The translations under genes and the position numbers were made by a program. This document shows positions 1 to 4,857 of a DNA stretch of 5,298 nucleotides, piece after piece (position 1 is the first letter of the stretch; each line of letters starts with the position of its first letter). Source of the DNA: Actinomycetota bacterium (GTDB lineage: Bacteria > Actinomycetota > Actinomycetes > Actinomycetales > Microbacteriaceae); the NCBI GenBank assembly GCA_016870695.1, contig VGAV01000199.1:1-5298 (forward strand), read 5' to 3'. The notes under the pieces are model-generated. The model did not search any database, was not told where the DNA came from, and worked only from the letters and a program-made list of their open reading frames with translations.

Positions 1-419
1 CCGCATCCGCCTCCTCCTCGGCACCCGTCGGGGACGTGATCGCCTGCGGCGACAGCCCGGTCGCGCTCAACGGCGAGGAGTCGACGGTGCGGCTGGAGGG
101 CACGTGCGACAGCGTGATCGTCTCCGGCAGCGCGTTCACCGTCGATGCGACGGCGGCGACGATCCGCACCCTCGAGATCCAGGGCGATCGCATCCGCCTG
201 GACGCGGCCGCCGCCGACACGATCACGCTGCAGGGCAACGACGGCGTCGTGTCGGTCGCGCAATCGGTCACGCGGGTGACTCTCCGCGGCGACCGGTCGA
301 CGGTCTCCTCGACCGGCGACATCGCCGCCATCGAGATCCAGGGGCAGGACAACACCATCCGGGCCGACGGCTCGGTGCAGAACGTGACGCTCGAGGGTCG
401 CGGCAACACGGTGTCCTGA
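1..419 (+). CDS. DUF3060-like secreted beta-repeat protein, 3' part
   Basis: This is the C-terminal 138 residues of a protein whose start lies before the window; the frame is open from base 3 and ends at TGA 417–419. The visible part begins with an Ala/Ser linker (ASASSSAPVGD), typical of the stretch after a signal peptide or lipobox. A repetitive beta-strand domain follows. Two cysteines (IACGDS and GTCDSV) could form a disulfide. From VRLEG onward the chain shows short units of about 18 residues of the form [VI]-x-[LI]-x-G-x(n)-[VI], seen in VRLEG, LEIQG, ITLQG, VTLRG, IEIQG and VTLEG. This resembles DUF3060 proteins of actinobacteria, which are exported and of unknown function. A right-handed beta-helix or stacked-strand fold is my inference. 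It has no evident functional link to the translation genes and is convergent with the M23 gene. A GTG at base 36 could be misread as the start, but the linker upstream reads through in frame. Family assignment is moderately sure. Confidence 0.72.
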   Translation, partial: ASASSSAPVGDVIACGDSPVALNGEESTVRLEGTCDSVIVSGSAFTVDATAATIRTLEIQGDRIRLDAAAADTITLQGNDGVVSVAQSVTRVTLRGDRSTVSSTGDIAAIEIQGQDNTIRADGSVQNVTLEGRGNTVS

Positions 420-423
420 CCGC

Positions 424-651
424 CCCCGGCGCTGACGTGCCCCATATGCATGCCGAGGGGGCCGCGGCGCGTACATCTGTGACAAGTCACGGCGTGAGGC
501 CCCGGCGTTGACTTGCCTCATATGCACGCGACGGGGCCTGCAGCGCGTACATCTGTGACAAGTCACGGCGAGAAACCCCGGCGTTGAGGTGCCCCATATG
601 CACGCGACGGGGCCCGCAGCGCGTGCAACTGTGACAAGTCACGGCCAGGAC
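424..651. repeat. three tandem copies of a 76-bp intergenic repeat
   Basis: Three head-to-tail units lie at exactly 76-bp spacing: 424–499, 500–575 and 576–651. By hand alignment without gaps, units 1/2 differ at 13 of 76 positions, 2/3 at 9 and 1/3 at 15. Each unit opens with CCCCGGCG, carries CATATGCA about 20 bases in, then a G-rich/GCGCG segment, and near its end the invariant 17-mer CTGTGACAAGTCACGGC. The array fills most of the gap between the convergent DUF3060-like and M23 genes. No open frame here looks coding. It could be a dispersed intergenic repeat family, a multi-site protein-binding region or a convergent-gene transcription boundary; the sequence alone does not decide. Confidence 0.93.
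479..490. promoter_or_regulatory. invariant 12-bp dyad (copy 1 of 3)
   Basis: GTGAC-AA-GTCAC is a perfect 5+5 inverted repeat around two bases. It recurs unchanged at 555–566 and 631–642, once per 76-bp unit, inside a 17-bp block that is identical in all three units although the rest has diverged by 12–20%. A 2-nt loop is too tight for a good RNA hairpin, so a DNA site for a dimeric protein is the likelier reading. The binding protein is unknown. Confidence 0.55.
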
Positions 652-673
652 GAGGGCGCGGGGCTGACGCGGG

Positions 674-1183
674 TCAGGGAGCGGGGGAGAGCGCGGCGCA
701 GCAGGGGAGGAGCACCGCCCGCGGGACGCCGCCGAGGAGCCGCAGCGGATTGACGTACTCGCCGTGCAGCCGCACCCCGAAGTGCACGGTTGCCGGCCCG
801 GTGTGCCCTGCGGCCGCGACAGTGCCGACGACCTCGCCGCGCCGGACGGGCGTCCCCACCGCGAGATCCGACGTGACGGGCTCGAAGCTCGACACCAGCC
901 CGTCCCCGTGGTCGATCGTCAGCACGGGGCGACCGGCCACCGGGCCGGCGAAGGCGACCGTCCCCGCCGCGGGGGAGCGGACGGCCGCCACGCCGCTGAG
1001 ATCCGCGCCGCGATGACCCGGCCCGTAGGCGTGCGGCGGAGCGATGAAGGGGCGTTCGAGCCGAACCTCCTCCACCGGCCAGACCCACCCGCGGGCGGCG
1101 AGATCCTCCGTGGGAGGCGGGGCCGCGCCGAGCAGCACGAGCGCGGCGAGAAGGAAGCCGAAGACGGGAGCGAGAGACGGCAT
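674..1183 (-). CDS. exported M23/LytM-domain protein, catalytic histidines degenerate
   Basis: This is a 169-residue protein starting at ATG 1183–1181, the nearest usable start; the in-frame valine codons just upstream are GTC. A hydrophobic stretch at residues 7–21 followed by AAPPPTEDL looks like a signal peptide, though the n-region has no Lys or Arg. The rest is a compact LytM fold: the HxxxD motif is H57-R-G-A-D61, a glycine-rich beta core spans about 65–125 (including DHGDG 91–95), and the final motif is T132-V-H134-F-G-V-R. In active M23 endopeptidases zinc is held by the HxxxD pair and the second His of HxH, all present here. The two catalytic histidines are the first of HxH, here Thr132, and the one in the Y-x-H motif, here Phe100-Glu-Pro102. 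It may therefore bind peptidoglycan or regulate another hydrolase rather than cut. No strong Shine-Dalgarno is visible. It is divergent from rpsB; I recall a similar arrangement in other actinobacteria. The tail carries two adjacent cysteines (161–162). Confidence 0.85.
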   Translation of the reverse strand: MPSLAPVFGFLLAALVLLGAAPPPTEDLAARGWVWPVEEVRLERPFIAPPHAYGPGHRGADLSGVAAVRSPAAGTVAFAGPVAGRPVLTIDHGDGLVSSFEPVTSDLAVGTPVRRGEVVGTVAAAGHTGPATVHFGVRLHGEYVNPLRLLGGVPRAVLLPCCAALSPAP

Positions 1184-1281
1184 GCGGGGGAGTCTGCCGG
1201 GGCGTCCGCGGGTCCCGCAGGGGCGGACCCGCCGCTCGGGGACACCCCGGCGAGCACGCCGTGTGGGGAGGAGCCGTCCTG

Positions 1282-1287
1282 TATGCT
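1282..1287 (+). promoter_or_regulatory. candidate −10 element of the rpsB promoter
   Basis: TATGCT fits the TANNNT −10 consensus and is one of the few AT-rich hexamers in this very GC-rich gap. It would start transcription near 1294 and give a leader of about 205 nt. No good −35 is seen at the expected distance (1259–1264), which is common in actinobacterial promoters. An alternative reading is that the ATG at 1283, preceded by AGGAG (1269–1273), opens a 10-codon ORF; in that case transcription must start further upstream. Confidence 0.4.
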
Positions 1288-1293
1288 GGAGGT

Positions 1294-1499
1294 CGCATCC
1301 CGTCCATCGGGATGACTCCGCGTGCCCCTGACGCATCGCGAGGCCCTGATCGGTCCCGCACCGCGTGGCATCCACACCCCACGGTCCTCCGCTCCGGCGG
1401 AAGGCGGGTGTGCGCCGGGCACCAGGCTCGCCGGTCACCATTGTCCGGCGCGAACAACCGCAACAACGGCGCGCATGCGCCCAGAACAGGAGTACGACC
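1294..1499 (+). promoter_or_regulatory. structured 5' leader of rpsB (candidate)
   Basis: Four stem-loops can be drawn by hand. CATCCCG (1296–1302) pairs with CGGGATG (1308–1314) around a 5-nt loop, right at the predicted 5' end. CACACCC (1373–1379) pairs with GGGTGTG (1406–1412), enclosing TCCGC (1388–1392) / GCGGA (1397–1401). GCGCCGG (1412–1418) pairs with CCGGCGC (1445–1451). GGCGC (1468–1472) pairs with GCGCC (1477–1481), just before the Shine-Dalgarno. In Escherichia coli S2 represses its own operon through the rpsB leader; a similar role here is inference, as I do not recognise a known actinobacterial RNA motif. Confidence 0.45.
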
Positions 1500-2402
1500 A
1501 TGGCCGTCGTCACCATCCGCCAGCTGCTCGACAGCGGCGTGCACTTCGGACACCAGACCCGCCGGTGGAACCCGAAGGTGAAGCGCTTCATCCTCACCGA
1601 GCGCTCCGGCATCCACATCATCGACCTCCAGCAGTCGCTGTCGTACATCGACAAGGCCTACGAGTTCGTCAAGGAGACCGTCGCGCACGGCGGCACCATC
1701 CTCTTCGTCGGCACCAAGAAGCAGGCGCAGGAAGTCCTCGCCGAGCAGGCGACCCGCGTGGGCCAGCCCTACGTCAACCAGCGTTGGCTCGGTGGCCTCC
1801 TCACCAACTTCTCGACGGTGTCGAAGCGCCTCGCCCGCATGAAGGAGCTCGAGGAGCTCGACTACGAGAACCCGGCGGAGAGCGGCTTCACCAAGAAGGA
1901 GCTCCTGCTCAAGAAGCGCGAGCTCGACAAGCTGCACAAGTCGCTCGGTGGTATCCGCAACCTGCAGAAGACCCCCTCGGCGATCTGGGTCGTCGACGCC
2001 AAGCGCGAGCACCTCGCGGTCGACGAGGCCAAGAAGCTCGGCATCCCCGTCATCGGCATCCTGGACACCAACGCCGACCCGGACGAGTTCCAGTACCCGA
2101 TCCCCGGCAACGACGACGCGATCCGCTCGGTGAGCCTGCTCACGCGCATCATCGCCGACGCCGCCGCCGAGGGCCTGATCCAGCGTCACCAGCCCGCCGG
2201 TGAGGCCGAGGCCGCCGAGCCGCTGGCCGAGTGGGAGCGCGAGCTGCTCGAGCAGGGCACCCCGGAGCAGTCCTCCGCCGGCACCGAGAAGGTCGCCGAC
2301 GAGAACGAGGCCCAGGCCGAGGCCGCCGAGGTCGTCGCCGACGAGCAGGCCGCCGAGGCCGGCGCCGAGTCGACCGACGAGACCGCCGCCACCGAGAAGT
2401 AA
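1500..2402 (+). CDS. rpsB: 30S ribosomal protein S2
   Basis: This is a protein of the small ribosomal subunit, on the cytoplasmic back side between head and body. The start is ATG 1500, with AGGAG at 1488–1492 and a 7-nt spacer; the 300-residue product opens [10 protein letters not shown]. The N-terminal S2 signature is clear (GVHFGH at residues 13–18, then RRWNPK), and the second signature runs through residues 159–183 (P159 … VVDAKREH … IP183). The conserved core ends near residue 230 (EGLIQRHQ). A tail of about 70 residues, rich in Ala and Glu with almost no hydrophobic clusters, follows; E. coli S2 has only 241 residues, while extended acidic tails are usual in actinobacteria. It is first in the rpsB–tsf pair, with a 136-nt gap to tsf. 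Expression probably starts near 1294. Identification is certain from sequence conservation. Confidence 0.99.
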   Translation: MAVVTIRQLLDSGVHFGHQTRRWNPKVKRFILTERSGIHIIDLQQSLSYIDKAYEFVKETVAHGGTILFVGTKKQAQEVLAEQATRVGQPYVNQRWLGGLLTNFSTVSKRLARMKELEELDYENPAESGFTKKELLLKKRELDKLHKSLGGIRNLQKTPSAIWVVDAKREHLAVDEAKKLGIPVIGILDTNADPDEFQYPIPGNDDAIRSVSLLTRIIADAAAEGLIQRHQPAGEAEAAEPLAEWERELLEQGTPEQSSAGTEKVADENEAQAEAAEVVADEQAAEAGAESTDETAATEK

Positions 2403-2444
2403 GACGCCGGGTCGTCGCGCCACCGCGACGTCACCCGCACCAGC

Positions 2445-2450
2445 TACGAT
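2445..2450 (+). promoter_or_regulatory. candidate −10 element upstream of tsf
   Basis: TACGAT matches TANNNT and sits immediately before the long inverted repeat 2451–2502. Transcription from it would start around 2457, inside the left arm of that structure. No convincing −35 is visible. It could let tsf be made separately from rpsB, but it may be a chance match. Confidence 0.25.
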
Positions 2451-2502
2451 CCGGCGGGGTCGTGACGGCCCTCCCTCGCGGAGGGGCCCACGGCCCCGCC
2501 GG
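2451..2502 (+). promoter_or_regulatory. long stem-loop in the rpsB–tsf gap
   Basis: CCGGCGGGG (2451–2459) pairs perfectly with CCCCGCCGG (2494–2502). Inside it GTG (2462–2464) pairs with CAC (2489–2491), and GG+CCCTCC (2467–2474) pairs with GGAGGG+CC (2480–2488, one bulged G at 2486) around the loop CTCGC. No T-tract follows, so it is not a standard intrinsic terminator. It may be an attenuator, a pause or RNA-processing site, or an mRNA stabiliser between two genes needed in unequal amounts. The AAGGAG of tsf (2523–2528) lies 20 nt beyond it. Confidence 0.6.
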
Positions 2503-2538
2503 CTCACTGAACGCACCACGACAAGGAGACGCCACACC

Positions 2539-3366
2539 ATGGCAAACTTCACGATCGCCGACATCAAGGCGCTGCGCGAGCAGCTCGGCACCGGCATGGT
2601 CGACACCAAGAAGGCGCTCGAGGAGGCCGACGGCGACGTCGAGAAGGCCGTCGAGATCCTGCGCCTCAAGGGCGCCAAGGGCAACGCCAAGCGCGCCGAC
2701 CGCTCCACGAGCGAGGGCCTGGTCGTCGCCAAGGAGACCGAGGGTGCCGTCACGCTCCTCGAGCTCGCCTGCGAGACCGACTTCGTCGCCAAGAACGAGC
2801 GCTTCATCGCGCTGGCCGACAAGGTCGTCGCCGCGGCCGCCGCCGCCGGCGCCGACTCGACCGAGGCGGCCCTCGCCGCGGACGCGGACGGTCAGACCGT
2901 CGAGCAGCTCATCTCGGACGAGGCCGCCATCATCGGCGAGAAGGTCGAGCTCCGTCGCGTGCGCACCCTGCGCGGCGACAAGTTTGAGACCTACCTCCAC
3001 AAGACCAGCAAGGACCTGCCCCCGCAGGTCGGCGTGGTCCTCGTGTACCAGGGCGACGACGCCGAGACCGCTCGCAGCATCGCGCAGCACATCTCGTTCG
3101 CTAACCCCTCGTACCTCACCCGCGACGAAGTCCCAGAGGCCGAGGTCGAGAAGGAGCGCGAGATCGTCACCGAGATCTCCCGCAACGAGGGCAAGCCCGA
3201 GGCCGCTCTGCCGAAGATCGTCGAGGGCCGCGTGAACGCCTTCTTCAAGCAGGTGTCGCTCCTCGACCAGGACTACGCGAAGGACAACAAGCTGTCCGTC
3301 GCCAAGGTCGCGTCCGACGCCGGTCTCACCCTGACCGACTTCGCCCGCTTCAAGGTCGGCGCGTAA
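2539..3366 (+). CDS. tsf: elongation factor Ts (EF-Ts)
   Basis: This is the cytoplasmic guanine-nucleotide exchange factor that releases GDP from EF-Tu so that EF-Tu·GTP can bind aminoacyl-tRNA. The start is ATG 2539, with AAGGAG at 2523–2528 and a 10-nt spacer; the product is 275 residues. The N-terminal UBA-like helical domain is plain (residues 4–45, including LREQLGTGMVDTKKAL). The EF-Tu-contacting signature is T80-D-F-V-A-K-N86 followed by ERF. The core continues with LRGDKFETYLHK and PQVGVVLVYQGD and ends in the usual C-terminal helices (FFKQVSLLDQDY … DFARFKVGA). Length is normal for actinobacteria, which lack the longer second core subdomain and coiled coil seen in E. coli EF-Ts (283 residues). 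It lies 136 nt after rpsB in the near-universal rpsB–tsf order, and a strong terminator follows 10 nt after its stop. Confidence 0.99.
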   Translation: MANFTIADIKALREQLGTGMVDTKKALEEADGDVEKAVEILRLKGAKGNAKRADRSTSEGLVVAKETEGAVTLLELACETDFVAKNERFIALADKVVAAAAAAGADSTEAALAADADGQTVEQLISDEAAIIGEKVELRRVRTLRGDKFETYLHKTSKDLPPQVGVVLVYQGDDAETARSIAQHISFANPSYLTRDEVPEAEVEKEREIVTEISRNEGKPEAALPKIVEGRVNAFFKQVSLLDQDYAKDNKLSVAKVASDAGLTLTDFARFKVGA

Positions 3367-3376
3367 GACGATGACG

Positions 3377-3410
3377 AAGGCCCGGGATGCCATGGCATCC
3401 CGGGCCTTTT
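3377..3410 (+). terminator. intrinsic terminator after tsf
   Basis: Bases 3377–3408 are a perfect 32-nt palindrome centred between 3392 and 3393 (arms AAGGCCCGGGATGCC and its complement), followed by TTTT at 3407–3410. As RNA it forms a GC-rich stem of about 14 bp with a very small loop and a short U-run. It begins 10 nt after the tsf stop codon and should end the rpsB–tsf transcript. The left arm begins with only two A's, so activity on the − strand would be weak. Confidence 0.9.
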
Positions 3411-3451
3411 CCCTGCCCTGCCGCGGATGGTCCCCGTCCGCCGCGGGCCGG

Positions 3452-3480
3452 TGTCCGCGTACGAGGCGGACCGCTAGTTT
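3452..3480 (+). promoter_or_regulatory. candidate pyrH promoter with internal dyad
   Basis: TAGTTT (3475–3480) is a TANNNT −10 candidate, and TGTCCG (3452–3457) is a weak −35 candidate 17 nt upstream. Together they would start transcription near 3486, 19 nt before the pyrH GTG. Between and across these boxes lies an inverted repeat, GTCCGC (3453–3458) / GCGGAC (3466–3471), which could be an operator. A promoter is expected here because a strong terminator separates tsf from pyrH. Confidence 0.4.
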
Positions 3481-3504
3481 GGACCCGACGAGAGGACAAG
3501 ATCC

Positions 3505-4224
3505 GTGACCGAAGAATCGAACAAGCGCCGCCGTGTGCTCCTGAAGCTCTCTGGTGAGGCGTTCGGCGGTGGGCAGCTCGGTGTGAATCCCGACGTCGTC
3601 TCGCAGATCGCCCGCGAGATCGCGGAGGCGGTCGAGCACGTCGAGATCGCCATCGTCGTCGGCGGCGGCAATTTCTTCCGCGGAGCAGAGCTCAGCCAGC
3701 GCGGCATGGACCGCGGACGGGCCGACTACATGGGCATGCTGGGCACGGTCATGAACTCGCTCGCCCTGCAGGACTTCCTCGAGCAGGCGGGTGCCGCCAC
3801 CCGCGTGCAGTCCGCCATCTCGATGACGCAAGTCGCCGAGCCCTACATCCCGCGTCGCGCCGTGCGGCACATGGAGAAGGGCCGCGTCGTCATCTTCGGC
3901 GCCGGCGCCGGTTTGCCGTACTTCTCGACCGACACCGTCGCCGCACAGCGCGCACTGGAGATCGGCGCGACCGAGGTGCTCATGGCCAAGAACGGGGTCG
4001 ACGGCGTCTACACCGCCGACCCGCGCACCGACCAGGACGCGGTCAAGCTCGACCGCCTGACCTACATGGACGCCCTGCAGCAGGGTCTGAAGGTCGTCGA
4101 CTCGACCGCGTTCAGCCTCTGCATGGACAACGGCGTGACCATGCGCGTGTTCGGCATGGAGCCGGAGGGCAACGTGACCCGCGCCCTCCTCGGCGACACG
4201 ATCGGCACGCTCGTCACCGCATGA
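3505..4224 (+). CDS. pyrH: UMP kinase (uridylate kinase)
   Basis: This is a cytoplasmic hexameric kinase of the amino-acid-kinase fold that makes UDP from UMP and ATP, the step between de novo UMP synthesis and UTP/CTP. The family is usually activated by GTP and inhibited by UTP. The start is GTG 3505 with AGAGGA at 3491–3496 and an 8-nt spacer; the 239-residue length is normal. Visible motifs are KLSGEAF (14–20) in the phosphate-binding N-terminal region, GGGNFFRG (53–60), [13 protein letters not shown] (72–84) in the UMP-binding region, [13 protein letters not shown] (132–144), and the nucleotide-binding segment [15 protein letters not shown] (160–174). It stands between its own candidate promoter and a GC-rich hairpin and probably forms a short unit, possibly reading into frr. 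Its CTP-feeding product supports CdsA two genes downstream, although the order more likely reflects ancient conservation. Identification is certain. Confidence 0.99.
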   Translation: MTEESNKRRRVLLKLSGEAFGGGQLGVNPDVVSQIAREIAEAVEHVEIAIVVGGGNFFRGAELSQRGMDRGRADYMGMLGTVMNSLALQDFLEQAGAATRVQSAISMTQVAEPYIPRRAVRHMEKGRVVIFGAGAGLPYFSTDTVAAQRALEIGATEVLMAKNGVDGVYTADPRTDQDAVKLDRLTYMDALQQGLKVVDSTAFSLCMDNGVTMRVFGMEPEGNVTRALLGDTIGTLVTA

Positions 4225-4229
4225 CGCGC

Positions 4230-4261
4230 CGCGCCCGGCCCGGTCGCCCGGGCCGGGCGCG
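4230..4261 (+). terminator. GC-rich hairpin after pyrH, without T-tract
   Basis: Left arm 4230–4243 (CGCGCCCGGCCCGG) is perfectly complementary to 4248–4261 around the loop TCGC, giving a 14-bp all-G/C stem that starts 5 nt after the pyrH stop. It is followed by ACTACACTG, not by T's, so it would be an unusual terminator of the T-less kind suggested for actinobacteria, or an mRNA 3'-end stabiliser or pause. Some read-through into frr is likely. Confidence 0.6.
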
Positions 4262-4263
4262 AC

Positions 4264-4269
4264 TACACT
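4264..4269 (+). promoter_or_regulatory. candidate −10 element of the frr promoter
   Basis: TACACT fits TANNNT and begins 2 nt after the hairpin 4230–4261. Transcription would start near 4276, leaving a leader of about 24 nt that carries GGAG (4291–4294), 5 nt before the GTG start of frr. The expected −35 position lies inside the GC stem and shows no consensus. Confidence 0.4.
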
Positions 4270-4299
4270 GAATCGTCAGTCCCAACGAATGGAGTCACC

Positions 4300-4854
4300 G
4301 TGATCGCCGATGTCCTCGCCGATGCCGGAGCGCGCATGGACCGCGCCGTGGAGGCCGCCAAGGAGGACTTCGCGACCGTCCGCACCGGGCGCGCGAACCC
4401 CCAGATGTTCCAGAAGGTCCTCGTGGACTACTACGGATCGCCCACCCCGCTGGCTCAGCTCGCCTCGCTGAACAACCCCGAGGCCCGCACGCTCGTCATC
4501 AACCCGTATGACAAGTCCGCCCTGAAGGCCATCGAGCAGGCCGTACGCGACATGCCGAACCTCGGCGTGAACCCCACCAACGACGGCACCATCGTCCGCG
4601 TGACGATGCCCGAGCTCACCGAGGAGCGCCGCAAGGAGTACGTCAAGCTCGTCCGCGGCAAGGGCGAGGACGCCAAGGTGCAGGTGCGCAACCTCCGCCG
4701 CAAGGCGAAGGACGACCTGGACGCGCTGAAGAGCGACGTCGGCGAGGACGAGCTGGTCCGCGCTGAGAAGGAGCTGGATGGCATCACGCGCACGCACGTC
4801 GACCAGATCGACGACGCGCTGAAGCGCAAAGAGGCCGAACTGCTCGAGGTCTGA
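4300..4854 (+). CDS. frr: ribosome recycling factor (RRF)
   Basis: RRF works with EF-G·GTP to split the post-termination ribosome into subunits in the cytoplasm. The start is GTG 4300 with GGAG at 4291–4294; the product has 184 residues, against 185 in E. coli. The two-domain layout is evident: helix 1 of domain I (residues 1–28), then RTGRANP (28–34) leading into the beta domain II (about 31–105, including [16 protein letters not shown] from residue 67). The long helices of domain I follow, with ERRKEYVKL (109–117) and [12 protein letters not shown] (129–140). Arg130 and Arg133 match the conserved arginines that contact 23S rRNA in E. coli RRF. Its last codons hold the Shine-Dalgarno of cdsA, and only 3 nt separate the two genes, so frr and cdsA should be cotranscribed and probably translationally coupled. 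Identification is certain. Confidence 0.99.
   Translation: MIADVLADAGARMDRAVEAAKEDFATVRTGRANPQMFQKVLVDYYGSPTPLAQLASLNNPEARTLVINPYDKSALKAIEQAVRDMPNLGVNPTNDGTIVRVTMPELTEERRKEYVKLVRGKGEDAKVQVRNLRRKAKDDLDALKSDVGEDELVRAEKELDGITRTHVDQIDDALKRKEAELLEV
4846..4849 (+). promoter_or_regulatory. cdsA Shine-Dalgarno inside the frr 3' end
   Basis: GAGG at 4846–4849 overlaps the last sense codons of frr and lies 8 nt before ATG 4858. It supports that start for cdsA and suggests that ribosomes finishing frr re-initiate on cdsA. Confidence 0.65.
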
Positions 4855-4857
4855 CCG

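Larger units (their letters stand above)
1184..1499. other. 316-nt divergent intergenic region (M23 gene / rpsB)
   Basis: This non-coding gap lies between the divergent M23 gene and rpsB. On the + strand it holds a candidate rpsB promoter near 1282 and a leader with several stem-loops, listed separately. I see no convincing −10 or −35 for the M23 gene on the − strand. The rpsB reading frame stays open back to 1365 with a GTG there, but conserved S2 sequence and a good ribosome binding site begin only at 1500. Confidence 0.7.

Noticed and set aside
104..511. Second + frame through the DUF3060-like gene
   Set aside because: Arg/His-rich shadow; it ends within the 76-bp repeats and has no repeat-strand pattern.
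424..651. CRISPR array
   Set aside because: The units are contiguous 76-bp tandem copies with drifting sequence throughout; there are no uniform short repeats separated by unique spacers.
424..651. Canonical intrinsic terminators for the convergent genes
   Set aside because: The dyads have only 5-bp arms with a 2-nt loop and no T-tract follows on either strand.
1365..1499. In-frame GTG extension of rpsB by 45 codons
   Set aside because: S2 conservation starts at 1500 with a good Shine-Dalgarno; the extension is Arg/Pro-rich and overlaps the leader stems.
2200..2538. In-frame extension of tsf upstream of 2539
   Set aside because: It overlaps rpsB in another frame and translates to Arg/Pro/Ser-rich sequence; EF-Ts starts at MANFTIADIK.
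639..2822. Long open frame on the − strand (727 codons)
   Set aside because: It runs antisense through rpsB and the M23 gene and its translation is low-complexity Arg/Gly/Leu, as expected from GC-rich codon bias in the shadow frame.
2431..3870. Long − strand open frame across tsf and pyrH
   Set aside because: Antisense shadow of two certain genes; Leu/Gly/Val/Asp-rich, with no recognisable domain.
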